DNA from: JBBSBY01 sp038205805
Lineage (GTDB): Bacteria; Desulfobacterota; Desulfomonilia; Desulfomonilales; Desulfomonilaceae
Assembly: GCA_038205805.1 (NCBI GenBank)
Contig: JBBRBO010000077.1
Span: 1-18,494, forward strand
Direction of reading: 5' to 3'
DNA: 18,494 bases
Below are positions 6,519 through 14,133 of this stretch, one piece after another. A model generated the notes under the pieces. That model saw only the letters and a program-made list of their open reading frames with translations, did not search any database and was not told the origin of the DNA. Position 1 is the first letter of the stretch, and every line of letters begins with the position of its first letter. Both the position numbers and the translations under genes were made by a program.

Positions 6519-7541
6519 CTACCACTGAATCCCCAAGAACATGCAGTTAATGCCGCTCCCCATGGACATGAGACACAAGCGATCTCCGTCCTTCAGCAAG
6601 CCTTCCTCCAGCGCCATAGCCATGCACAAGCTTGACGACACCGGCCCTATGTTCCCCAGTTTCGGCAGGGTGAAGTAGTCCTTATCGAGATCTATGTCAA
6701 GCACCCCGGCGCCCAAGCTTCTATGAGCGCTACTCACTTGATGGCTGAATATGCGGTCGATCATTTCCACATTCCAGGACACTTCCTTGAGAAAACCGTC
6801 CCATGCCCTTGCCAAGGGTTTCAGGCCGGCCTTGAGCATCTCCTTGGCGCGAATGGTAATCCAGGTGCGTTGGCCGACACACAGGTTGCTGTGCTTTGTG
6901 TCGGCGTAGCAAAAGCCGCCGAGCAGTTGCTTTTTCGTTTTTGACGCGTCTTTGCTCCTCAAGACCATAGCCACACCGCCCGAACCGAAAGTAAAGGCCA
7001 CCATGCGCTCGAAGCACACGGGGAAGGAGGGTTCGGCCTTCAGCAAGAAGTCTATTGTGGATTCGGTGATTTCCCGTGAGCACTCGCCGGCCACGATGAG
7101 CCCCGTGTCGATGTGACCCAGCTCGATCATGTCCGCTACGATGGTGATGGCGTCCCCGAAACCCATACATGCGTTCGTGACGTCGAAATTTCTGCAATGG
7201 TGGCCCAGGCCCAACTTGTGATGGGTTATCGAGGCTCCGGCGGGTTCAACGTAATCACGACACACTGAGGCGTTGATGAGAATCTGCACCTCATTCTTGT
7301 CAATGCCTGCGTTCCTGATGGCCGCTTCACCCGCCATAGCCGCAATGTCCGCAAAGGACATATCTTCGGATTCCTCCCACCAGCGGCGTTCGGCAACACC
7401 GGTCACTTGTTCGAGGAACCCGGGTTCCAGTCCCAATGCCTTGTACACGGGCTCAAGTTGCGATTCAATCCACGTGGAAGGAATGATCTTCTCGGGAAGC
7501 GCATATCCCAGGCTTTCGATGCACACGTTCTTGTACAGCAC
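6519..7541 (-). CDS. OleA-like thiolase (head-to-head acyl condensing enzyme), orphan
   Basis: This 340-residue thiolase-superfamily (KAS III-like) protein has the triad Cys125 in DVTNACMGFGD, His267 in IFSHQVSS and Asn297 in LGNIGPVSS. Glu99 lies in VCRDYVEPAG. From memory, the active site of Xanthomonas OleA is Glu117, Cys143, His285 and Asn315; all four positions here are shifted by the same 18 residues. The extra Glu separates OleA, which condenses two fatty acyl-CoAs to a beta-keto acid for long-chain olefins or ketones, from FabH, which starts fatty acid synthesis. No oleB, oleC or oleD gene is adjacent, so the product may be a ketone, or partners lie elsewhere. The start is GTG at 7541 with GGAGA just upstream; the overlapping ATG at 7545 is out of frame. 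A FabH-type role remains possible. Confidence 0.82.
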   Translation of the reverse strand: MLYKNVCIESLGYALPEKIIPSTWIESQLEPVYKALGLEPGFLEQVTGVAERRWWEESEDMSFADIAAMAGEAAIRNAGIDKNEVQILINASVCRDYVEPAGASITHHKLGLGHHCRNFDVTNACMGFGDAITIVADMIELGHIDTGLIVAGECSREITESTIDFLLKAEPSFPVCFERMVAFTFGSGGVAMVLRSKDASKTKKQLLGGFCYADTKHSNLCVGQRTWITIRAKEMLKAGLKPLARAWDGFLKEVSWNVEMIDRIFSHQVSSAHRSLGAGVLDIDLDKDYFTLPKLGNIGPVSSSLCMAMALEEGLLKDGDRLCLMSMGSGINCMFLGIQW

Positions 7542-8043
7542 GCATATCTCCTACATAGGCTTTCATTTGGTATTGATTCACCAGTCGGACGGCCTGCATC
7601 CTGCGAACAGGACTTTGCTTGAAATTTAGGCGTATGTCGCAGGTGAGGGGGTTCTTTCCACACAGCGCTCCCTTAAGCGGCTGAATTACCACCGATTGCT
7701 TCAGGGATGAATCCCGGAGCGCTCCCTTTGGAATGCTTCACCGCCGGCCTGTTCACGACGGCCGGCCCGTCGAGGATTCTCATTCGGGAAAACACCGTAA
7801 AAACAGGGGGTAGGATGTGGGGCGCCAAACGGGAGAAACGAGCCGTCGAAAGCCGAACCCGTTCATTGTAAGGTATGCCACTTTAGAGAAAAAGGCAAGA
7901 CGAACAGGGAAAGTCGCCGATCCAGGGAGACCGGCGACTTGGAAAATACAAACAGTTCGCTACACGCACAGAGCAGCTTTGAATGTGAATGTAGGAAGGA
8001 TGGTCGGAGGGGAGACGAGCGCCCCTCCGGTGAACCGTTTACG
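7542..8043. other. Gap with two strong hairpins and no gene
   Basis: No credible coding frame is visible. GCCGGCC (7743-7749) pairs with GGCCGGC (7760-7766). AAGTCGCCG (7911-7919) pairs with CGGCGACTT (7932-7940) around a 12-base loop. Neither is followed by a T-run in either direction, so they are poor intrinsic terminators for the membrane-protein gene ending at 8044. A partial family C end, CCGGTGAACCGTTTACG, lies at 8028-8044, touching that stop codon. Confidence 0.5.
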
Positions 8044-9357
8044 TTAAGCGGATTTAGGCACGGGGTGTTCGTGCACGTGCTCGTAGAAGGGCCATTTGTG
8101 GAAGAACCACTCGTTCCACAGAAGGGGAATAATCCACCAGAAGTTCCAGATCAGGGATTCTCCGTGGATGACTCGTTCGGCGACGCTGTGTTCCATGTGA
8201 TGGTTTCCAAGACCCCAATGACCGAAGTTGAAGTAGTAGAAGATCACATAGCTGATTGCGGCGAATACCAGAACACCAATGGTCCTGAACCAGAAAGCGC
8301 CCCAGGAATCGAGGTTATCTTGCGGCGCCATATCGTCGAAGTAGTGGTGCCAAATCAAGAAAGGAATAAGGGTAAAGCCCGCGATTTCAGCGGCGTGGTA
8401 CCACAGGAATCTTATCGGGACGCCCTTGTCGCCGGCCGGTAGGTGGGCAACCACGTCCGTCATGTTGAGCCAAAGCGGAGCGATCTTGATGCAAATCCAT
8501 GCAACAAGATAGCCTAATGCGATATTCAGCAGGAAGGAGATCAGGCCCTTCCACGGCTGAGGCAATTTAATGGCGGACCAGGGCTTCATGCGCCACACGT
8601 TGGCGGTCATGAAGAGGATGATAATCATCCATTCCCACCAACCGAACACCCAGTGAACATGCGATGTGCCTGAGAATCCCCACCAAGGGAGGCCCAAAGC
8701 GTATGAAGTCCCGAACACCTTGCCGTAAATCAGACCCCAAAAGGGAATGATGAGCACGGTGTAGAAAAACATGGTCCACATGGTGCACCAGCCGATTTCG
8801 GCCAAACCCGCTTCAGGTTGGGGCAGATCGCTGGGACGAATGGGCCATTTCGCAAAGAGAATGGTGATGAATGGATAACTGTAGAAGCCGATGAGCACGA
8901 AGCAAACCACGGCTCGTTCAGCGAAACGAGCGGCGGGATTGACCAAGGTGGCTAATTCGAGAGTCTTTCCGGCCCCGGCGGGCAAGACGGTTTGACCTGC
9001 GGCCGCAAGGGCCTCAAGGTTGACCTGACTGAGGAAGTTGAATCCGATACCCATCACCCTGTAGAAGATCACGTGGATGACGAACCATACGAGCGCCAAG
9101 TTGACGACGGTTTCTATGATTCCCCGCCAGGGTTGCGACACATTCTGGAAGGGCCAGTCCCCAAGGAACATGTGTTGCCACAAGCCCACCAGAATCATCA
9201 TCGCCAAATAGAGCACGAAGGGGTATGGGAAAGACCCCACCGGTCCGCGTGGGTCACTCAGCAAATACCACGTGCCCCAGGCAATGAGGAAGAAAACCAT
9301 AAATGAAACGATACCCGTCAGAGGTTGTCCCCATCGAGGCCTAAGCTGTTCTGCCAT
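8044..9357 (-). CDS. Multi-pass membrane protein made of five tandem two-helix repeats
   Basis: This 437-residue integral membrane protein belongs to a family I do not recognise. It reads as five repeats of 65-105 residues. Each opens with a (Q)PxxG or WG motif, continues with a transmembrane helix, a loop and a second helix, and closes with an aromatic-rich W/F...(K/D)WP-type motif. Openings: GQP 10-12, SQPWRG 74-79, LPQPEAG 178-184, LPQPWKG 265-271, LDSWGAF 349-355. Closings: DWPF 67-70, KWPI 170-173, KPWS 258-261, DDMAP 341-345, KWPF 421-424. That gives about ten helices. It is rich in Trp and in membrane-edge His (HVHW 233-236, WHHYF 336-340, NHHMEH 385-390, EHVHEH 426-431), which could bind metal or haem; that is speculation. 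The ATG is preceded by GGAG within AGGAGAGGAGAC. It has no operon partner. Confidence 0.88.
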   Translation of the reverse strand: MAEQLRPRWGQPLTGIVSFMVFFLIAWGTWYLLSDPRGPVGSFPYPFVLYLAMMILVGLWQHMFLGDWPFQNVSQPWRGIIETVVNLALVWFVIHVIFYRVMGIGFNFLSQVNLEALAAAGQTVLPAGAGKTLELATLVNPAARFAERAVVCFVLIGFYSYPFITILFAKWPIRPSDLPQPEAGLAEIGWCTMWTMFFYTVLIIPFWGLIYGKVFGTSYALGLPWWGFSGTSHVHWVFGWWEWMIIILFMTANVWRMKPWSAIKLPQPWKGLISFLLNIALGYLVAWICIKIAPLWLNMTDVVAHLPAGDKGVPIRFLWYHAAEIAGFTLIPFLIWHHYFDDMAPQDNLDSWGAFWFRTIGVLVFAAISYVIFYYFNFGHWGLGNHHMEHSVAERVIHGESLIWNFWWIIPLLWNEWFFHKWPFYEHVHEHPVPKSA

Positions 9358-10127
9358 ATTGTCTCCTCTCCTAGATGGAATCTCTCACCCAAACCATTGT
9401 CCAAGAACTGCGTCCTACTCCGTTTTATCTTGATCGCGGAAGACGGCAGTCCCTTGTATTCGCTCCATAAGGCCGCCGGGATAACCTTTGGGGCTCGAAC
9501 GCGGGCGGTAATAACGTCGTCGGTTATGGGACAAGCGCCAAGGTAAGCCGTAGAGAGGCTTACTCAAGCGCTTTCACGAGAAAAAGGAAATATCGGCGCC
9601 GTTCAGCGCGAGCGCGGGCAGTTCAAACTCACGGGACGGCATCGCGACGGTAATGGTTCACTGGGTTTGGGGCGGCTCTGCGCCACGTAATTTCAAGTTT
9701 TTGCGGGGTTTCCGGTGAACGGTTACCCATCACGTGTCCTCTCAAGATCATAGGGAAGCCGGCTTCGCCTCGGGCGCCGTCAGGCCGAACACAGAGAAGC
9801 CTCGAACGAACGCACCACCCAGGCGATCCCAAGTTCAGCATGCAAAGCAAACCGTTTCATGGAAAACAAACCTCTCGGTTACCTTTGGCGACCCACCAAT
9901 GAGGCGGAGGTAAGTACCTAACTACATGTAGGGGAATCGGATTACAAAAATGAGCATGAATCTAATAAGTACCGCAACCGAGGAATCGCGTCAAGTAAAA
10001 AGTTCACTCCAGCGGTGTAATTGCCTTTGTGTAGAATCCTTGTGAAGCAAAGTCCGTATGATAATTTGATAAAATGCCGTTCACTATTATGAACTTCGTC
10101 GCGCCGCCGCAGGCGGAGCTGTATGGA
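9358..10127. other. Gene-free region with a 37-base hairpin
   Basis: I find no supportable gene. A hairpin at 9535-9571 pairs GTAAGCC (9543-9549) with GGCTTAC (9557-9563) and GCGC with GCGC at its base. A family C repeat is at 9649-9727. From 9730 to 10127 nothing stands out except AT-rich stretches around 9935-10080. The promoter of the five-repeat membrane protein should be in 9358-9500 but I cannot pick a convincing pair. Confidence 0.5.
9649..9727. repeat. Family C repeat, complete copy with inverted ends
   Basis: GGTAATGGTTCAC (9649-9661) and GTGAACGGTTACC (9715-9727) are inverted copies with 11 of 13 matching positions. The interior TTTGGGGCGGCTCTGCG then ACGTAATTTCAAG aligns with the copy at 14054-14133. 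At about 79 bp it is too short to code for anything. It could be a small palindromic mobile repeat. Confidence 0.6.
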
Positions 10128-10832
10128 CGTAATCCAGCGCACTACAAGCTGATTCCTGGAAGGTGAAGAGTGTAATCCACAGATTACGCAGATAGACGTA
10201 GATAGAAGCAAACATGCTCTAGGTGAACGTAATCCGGCGCACCGAAAGCTGAATACCCAAAGATGAAGAGCATTATCCACAGATTACGCAGCTGGCCGCA
10301 GATAAAGAATAAGAGAAGTAGGAAGGGTATGCGTTGTGGTTTTTCCTTTGGCTGTTTATCTGCGTTCATCTGCGACATCTGCGGTTGAATGATGTTATCC
10401 ACAGATTACGCAGATAGACATAGCTAATACCAATGCGCAATAAAAGAAGTAATATTGGGGAGAACCTTCTTGAAAGAAGTTTCTCCCCAAACCCCTCTCC
10501 AAGAACTTTCAAAATAGCCGCAAGTGCCTTTTCTCAAGGAGAAAAGCCACTTGCGGTGCATTTAAACATTCTTTCATAGTAGTTAGGGAAACCTGCTCTT
10601 ACAAAAATATCCTTCACCTATATTCCTCGTTCGACAGCACATTGGTATAAGAGCAAACATGCTCTAGGTGGACGTAATCCGGCGCACAAAATGCCAAATA
10701 CTGAAGGATGAAGAGTATTATCCACAGATTACGCAGATGGCCGCAGATTGAAGATTAAGAGAAGTAGGAAGGTATGAGTTGTGGTTTTTACCTTTGCCTG
10801 TTTATCTGCGTTCATCTGCGGATGAATGATTC
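10128..10832. repeat. Repeat family W, 222-bp tandem duplication split by a MITE
   Basis: ACATGCTCTAGGTG then ACGTAATCCGGCGCAC appears at about 10212 and again at 10657. Subtracting the 221-bp MITE and one TA gives a 222-bp repeat period. Each unit contains TTATCCACAGATTACGCAG, a GGCCGCAGAT arm, AAGAGAAGTAGGAAGG, and CTGTTTATCTGCGTTCATC facing the other way. A related shorter start (GTAATCCAGCGCAC) at 10130 is a third partial unit. The right edge runs into the stop codon of the Cys-rich gene at 10833. Confidence 0.82.
10427..10647 (+). mobile_element. Element A (MITE), complete 221-bp copy
   Basis: It begins ATACCAATGCGC, ends GCACATTGGTA and is flanked by TA at 10425-10426 and 10648-10649. 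Removing it and one TA joins AGACATAGCTA to AGAGCAAACATG, which aligns base for base in length with the uninterrupted tandem copy AGACGTAGATAGAAGCAAAC at about 10196-10215. The insertion and its TA duplication can thus be read from the window itself. Hairpin 2 here is a diverged but compensated version: GCCGCAAGTGCCTTTTC against GAAAAGCCACTTGCGG. Confidence 0.92.
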
Positions 10833-11072
10833 TTATCCAGCCGGTTCGTCCGCTGGGGATCGCCACGGATTGTCCGGAGAAACGCAGCCTTCACCGATGG
10901 CCAAGACCGCTTCGTAGCGCAAGGGATCGGACATATACAGCCGACACAGAGCGCGACCGGCTTCGTAGGCAAGGGCAGGGCAGGGGTTCTTGTAATGACC
11001 GTAGACCATGGCGCCTATACGGCATATACGCTGGGAGCAACAGTAGCCGCATCCCACACATGGTTTACTCAT
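10833..11072 (-). CDS. Small Cys-rich protein, CxxCxxCC type (YkgJ-like)
   Basis: This 79-residue protein has eight cysteines at 5, 8, 11, 12, 17, 31, 43 and 63, in the pattern CxxCxxCC-x4-C-x13-C-x11-C-x19-C. The N-terminal CVGCGYCC followed by CPAL and LCRLY resembles the YkgJ/UPF0153 group of putative iron- or zinc-binding mini-domains, though the match rests on motif spacing alone. It has no signal peptide and is probably cytoplasmic. The ATG at 11072 has only a weak AAGG upstream, so translation may be coupled to the 37-codon ORF ending 64 nt before it. Its TAA stop is the start of a TTATCCA string that begins W repeats elsewhere, so its C-terminal PADEPAG may be partly repeat-derived. 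Function unknown. Confidence 0.68.
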   Translation of the reverse strand: MSKPCVGCGYCCSQRICRIGAMVYGHYKNPCPALAYEAGRALCRLYMSDPLRYEAVLAIGEGCVSPDNPWRSPADEPAG

Positions 11073-11136
11073 ACGGACCGCGCCTTCGTTGAGAGGGGCT
11101 CGGGGACTTGAGCCGACCGGCTCACGGCATCGTCTA

Positions 11137-11250
11137 TCACTTGAATTCGATGTCCTCGGGTTTCTCGCAATCGTAATTGCAAAACCGGAGGATCAATCCC
11201 GCAGCCGTTATTGTCCCTACGACGTAGAGGGCGAGTTCCCAAATTTCCAT
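11137..11250 (-). CDS. Putative 37-aa single-pass membrane protein
   Basis: ATG at 11250 opens a 37-codon frame starting MEIWELALYVVGTITAAG and ending in DCEKPEDIEFK with a TGA stop. Residues 6-23 are a clean hydrophobic helix. A short polar tail follows with FCNYDC (Cys24, Cys28) and acidic residues. GGAG lies 8 nt before the ATG, an ideal distance. It precedes the Cys-rich gene in the same direction by 64 nt, so the two may form an operon. I recognise no family. Support is the ribosome binding site, the coherent helix-plus-tail design and the synteny; chance is not excluded at this length. Confidence 0.5.
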   Translation of the reverse strand: MEIWELALYVVGTITAAGLILRFCNYDCEKPEDIEFK

Positions 11251-11350
11251 GAGGATTACTCCAGGTTCCGTCGTCACTTCAGAGTATAGGCGCCGTATGG
11301 GAATCCGGGAAGCCTCAAATGGAGACTCCCCGGAAGGCGGTGTGAATGCG

Positions 11351-11406
11351 CCGGTTCAACAATAAGCATTCCCAGAGATTGAACAATTCCTGGTGAACGG
11401 TCACAC
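11351..11406. repeat. Family C repeat, right-end copy
   Basis: CCTGGTGAACGGTCAC (11389-11404) matches the family C end at 14118, and CCGGTTCAAC at 11351 is a possible inverted partner. The segment is bracketed more widely by the inverted nonamers AGGCGCCGT (11288-11296) and ACGGCGCCT (11420-11428). Confidence 0.4.
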
Positions 11407-11439
11407 TTTTTGGGCGCAAACGGCGCCTCTGAAGGCTGA

Positions 11440-11940
11440 CTACTTTTTGTCCAGCGTTTTGTTCCAGGAATCCAGGTTGGCTTTGGCCTTCTTGACCAAC
11501 TCGGTGGTGTCGCCGTCAATAGCTATGGTTTCGATCCTGTCATTTTGGGTTATGCTGTTGACCACTTTCATATCATCGAGGCCTTCCACTTCGCCGAACA
11601 CCGTATGTTTGCCGTCAAGCCACGACGTAGGAACATGCGTGATGAAAAACTGGCTGCCGTTGGTATTCGGGCCTGCGTTCGCCATGGACAAAACACCGGG
11701 TTTGTCGTGCTTCAGCTCAGGGACAAACTCATCCTTGAAGGTGTAGCCCGGGCCGCCTATTCCTGTGCCTTGGGGGCAACCGCCCTGGATCATGAAATCA
11801 TTAATCACTCTATGGAACTTCAGGTTATCGTAAAAACCTCTTTTCGCTAAGTTGACGAAATTCGCTACGGTTTGCGGCGCTTTTTCATCAAAAAGTTTCA
11901 AGTTAATGTCGCCTTTGCTCGTCTTAATAATTGCCTTCAT
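11440..11940 (-). CDS. ppiB: Cyclophilin-type peptidyl-prolyl cis-trans isomerase
   Basis: This 166-residue cytoplasmic cyclophilin has no signal peptide. It catalyses cis-trans isomerisation of Xaa-Pro bonds during protein folding. The active-site arginine is Arg44 in FHRV, followed by FMIQGG (49-54), the SMANAGPNTNGSQFFIT strand (85-101) and WLDGKHTVFG (107-116), whose Trp is the cyclosporin-contacting position in many cyclophilins. The C-terminal 30 residues, IAIDGDTTELVKKAKANL onward, form a charged tail a little longer than minimal PpiB proteins. The start is preceded by GGAGG 8 nt upstream. It lies 102 bp after livF in the same direction, but a candidate promoter in that gap suggests separate transcription. 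Confidence 0.95.
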   Translation of the reverse strand: MKAIIKTSKGDINLKLFDEKAPQTVANFVNLAKRGFYDNLKFHRVINDFMIQGGCPQGTGIGGPGYTFKDEFVPELKHDKPGVLSMANAGPNTNGSQFFITHVPTSWLDGKHTVFGEVEGLDDMKVVNSITQNDRIETIAIDGDTTELVKKAKANLDSWNKTLDKK

Positions 11941-11969
11941 TCTTTTCCTCCTCAGGCGTCCTTTTGGGA

Positions 11970-11999
11970 ATTATGTCGGACGCTGATCCATTGTGCCAC
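11970..11999 (-). promoter_or_regulatory. Candidate promoter of the cyclophilin gene
   Basis: On the minus strand GTGGCA (11999-11994), an 18-bp spacer and CATAAT (11975-11970, 5/6 to consensus) lie about 30 bp upstream of the start codon at 11940. Confidence 0.35.
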
Positions 12000-12042
12000 G
12001 GTGAGGCATAATTTACAAAGCGCGCGCCTATTGGGGCTCAAA

Positions 12043-12747
12043 TCAATGCTTTCGCCCCAAGTAGGCCTCTACGATCTTGGGGTCGTTCTTCAGTTCTGCG
12101 GAGAAGCCTTCCTGCACGATGCGTCCGCCTTCCATGACGTAGGCGTAATCCGAGATTTCCAGGGCTTTACGGGCGTTTTGTTCCACCAGCAAGACGGTGG
12201 TTTGTCCCCTGAGCCCCTTGATGGTCGCAAAGATACTCTTCACGATGAGGGGCGCCAGACCAAGCGAAGGCTCGTCCAGCATGAGTAACTTGGGGCGGGC
12301 CATGAGCGCTCGACCGAAGGCGAGCATCTGCTGCTCCCCGCCGGAAAGAGAATCCGAAATCTGGGAACGCCGTTTCTTCAGTTGGGGGAAGCGCTTGTAC
12401 ATGTCCTTGAGATCATTGCGGACCTCGCCGTCACTGCGGGTGTATGCCCCAAGGAGGAGGTTTTCTTCCACCGTGAGATTGCCGATCACCTGGCGACCTT
12501 CGGGCGTTTGCACAAGTCCCAGCGCCGCAATGCGGTCTGCGCGACGACCCGCGATTTCTTGGCCTTCAAAGCGGACGCTCCCTTTCTTGGGCTGCTGGAG
12601 TCCGCTAATGGTGTTGAGTGTCGTTGATTTGCCCGCGCCGTTCGCTCCCACAAGCGTGACTATGTGGCCCTGAGTGACCCGAAAGCTCACTCCTCTCAGA
12701 GCTGCAATGGCGCCGTATGATGTATGGAGATCCTGCACTATCAACAT
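12043..12747 (-). CDS. livF: Branched-chain amino acid ABC transporter, ATPase LivF
   Basis: This 234-residue ABC ATPase of the HAAT (LivF) type energises uptake with LivG. Walker A GANGAGKST is at 34-42, Q-loop Gln80 in GLVQTPEGR, signature LSGGE at 134-138, Walker B LLMLDEP at 154-160, and the switch region VLLVEQNARKAL follows. The TPEGRQVIGNLTVEENL segment and the C-terminal VEAYLGRKH are characteristic of LivF. The length is normal for the family. It is the last liv gene, 504 bp downstream of livG with an element A[B] composite filling most of that gap. No clear Shine-Dalgarno precedes ATG 12747 (only AAAGG about 13 nt away), so the usual translational coupling to livG may be lost. Confidence 0.95.
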   Translation of the reverse strand: MLIVQDLHTSYGAIAALRGVSFRVTQGHIVTLVGANGAGKSTTLNTISGLQQPKKGSVRFEGQEIAGRRADRIAALGLVQTPEGRQVIGNLTVEENLLLGAYTRSDGEVRNDLKDMYKRFPQLKKRRSQISDSLSGGEQQMLAFGRALMARPKLLMLDEPSLGLAPLIVKSIFATIKGLRGQTTVLLVEQNARKALEISDYAYVMEGGRIVQEGFSAELKNDPKIVEAYLGRKH

Positions 12748-12776
12748 GCGGTTTGAGTGCCTTTCGGTAATGATTT

Positions 12777-13236
12777 ATACCAGTGTGCAGTCAAATACGT
12801 ACTATCGGGAGAACCTTTTTGAATAGTTTCTCCCCGAACCCCTCTCCAAGAACGACCATGACGTATCGTCACAACGAAGTATGAAAGTATCCAATCATTT
12901 GGAATACTTTAGGATCAAACCCCCTGTATCCCCCTTGTCAGGGGGACATACGGATACTGCCCGACGACCCTTTGACTCGGAGCCGACGCTTACCCTCCTG
13001 AGAAGGGGGGTTCTACTCCCATACCGAAAATCATTCCATATGCTCATTGTACGTCGCATCCCGAACGCGAGACTTTCAGGCGAACGTCTAAAATTGCCGA
13101 AACCCGCTTTTCTCAAGGAGAAAACGCCGCTTTCGGCGAATGTTTGACATTCCTAGATAGAAGTGAGCAAAGCTTTCCAACAAGAATGATTTCCACCAAG
13201 ATTACTCATATGAAAGCGAGTAATTGCGTTCCGGTA
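12777..13236 (+). mobile_element. Composite repeat: element A carrying module B
   Basis: It opens ATACCAGTGTGCAG, follows element A to CTCTCCAAGAAC (12852), then switches to module B (12854-13088) and returns to element A at AAATTGCCGAAACC (13091), ending GCGTTCCGGTA (13236). Element A is thus split at the same internal point as in the copy at 15212. The TATA-like bases around 12775 and the diverged right end make the target duplication unclear. It fills the livG-livF gap to within 16 bp of the livG stop. Confidence 0.78.
12854..13088 (+). repeat. Module B, uninterrupted copy
   Basis: About 235 bp from GACCATGACGTATCGTC to CAGGCGAACGTC. It includes the inverted repeat AGTATCCAATCATTTGGAATACT (split as AGTATCCAA and TTTGGAATACT), then CCCCCTTGTCAGGGGG and AAGGGGGG blocks, and CGTCGCATCCCGAACGCGAG near the end. 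It matches 15293-15460 joined to 15684-15754. Confidence 0.75.
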
Positions 13237-13251
13237 CACGTAAACACGTCG

Positions 13252-14037
13252 TCAATCGTCCTCGGATTCACCGAGATACGCTTCTATGACCTGGGGATCG
13301 TTTCGGACGGCCTCCGGGGCTCCTTGCGCGATCTTCACCCCGAAATTCAGCACCACAACGAGATCACTAAGGCGCATTATCAAATCCATGTCGTGCTCGA
13401 TGACGAGGATGGCCAGAGTCGGCGTGCGCAGTTCCAGCAGAAACTCGGTGAGCTGATCCGTTTCCGCGCTGTTCATGCCGGCGGCCGGTTCGTCGAGCAA
13501 GAGACAGCGGGGTTTCAAGGCCAAGGCGCGTGCAATTTCCACCCGCCGCTGATCGCCATACGATAGTGAGCCCGCCGGCGCGGGCGCCAGGTGAGCCATG
13601 CGCAACCGCGCCAGGAGCGCCAGGGCGTTCTTTCGCGAACTCATTTCCTCCCTGCGACTCCGCGGGAGATGGAACAAGGTTTCCAGGAGGCCGCCGTGAA
13701 GGCGGGTATGGTAGCCCATCATCACATTCTCGATGACGGTGAGTTCATTGAACAATCGAATATTCTGAAAGGTGCGGCCTATCCCCCGTTTCGCAATGCG
13801 GTGGGGTTGCAATCCCGTAATGGATTGCGACTCGAACCGAATTGTGCCGTGTGTGGGCGGTGTCAAGCCGGTGATGATGTTGATGAGCGTAGTCTTTCCC
13901 GCTCCGTTTGGGCCGATGAGTCCGCAGATGCTCCCGTGGGGCACGCTGAACGATACGTTCTCGAGGGCGCTCACCCCGCCGTACATGCGGGTTAGGTTTT
14001 CTACTTCCAATATGCGTTCGGCGGATTCCAACGTCAT
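13252..14037 (-). CDS. livG: Branched-chain amino acid ABC transporter, ATPase LivG
   Basis: This 261-residue ABC ATPase partners LivF on the cytoplasmic face of LivHM. Walker A is GPNGAGKTT (42-50). The Q-loop region GRTFQNIRLFNELTVIENV is typical of LivG. The signature is LSYGDQRRVEIARALA, where Tyr replaces the first Gly of LSGGQ, as is normal in this subfamily. Walker B CLLLDEPAAGMN and the switch IEHDMDLIMRLSD follow. The end is VIEAYLGESEDD. The ATG at 14037 lacks a strong Shine-Dalgarno (GGAA about 10 nt upstream). The gene lies 200 bp after livM, a gap holding a family C repeat. Confidence 0.95.
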   Translation of the reverse strand: MTLESAERILEVENLTRMYGGVSALENVSFSVPHGSICGLIGPNGAGKTTLINIITGLTPPTHGTIRFESQSITGLQPHRIAKRGIGRTFQNIRLFNELTVIENVMMGYHTRLHGGLLETLFHLPRSRREEMSSRKNALALLARLRMAHLAPAPAGSLSYGDQRRVEIARALALKPRCLLLDEPAAGMNSAETDQLTEFLLELRTPTLAILVIEHDMDLIMRLSDLVVVLNFGVKIAQGAPEAVRNDPQVIEAYLGESEDD

Positions 14038-14053
14038 ACACGAATTCCGTTTT

Positions 14054-14133
14054 CCGTATCGTTCATAGGGCTTGAGGCGGCTCTGCTCATACGTACTTCA
14101 AGCGGCGGCTGTGGTCCTGGTGAACGGATACCG
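14054..14133. repeat. Family C repeat in the livM-livG gap
   Basis: CCGTATCGTTCATAGGG (14054-14070) and CCTGGTGAACGGATACCG (14116-14133) are imperfect inverted ends. The interior CTTGAGGCGGCTCTGC then ACGTACTTCAAG aligns with 9669-9706. It lies just upstream of the livG start. Confidence 0.55.

Noticed and set aside
9629..9850. 73-codon minus-strand frame in the gene-poor region
   Set aside because: It runs through a family C repeat, has no ribosome binding site and has no recognisable protein features.
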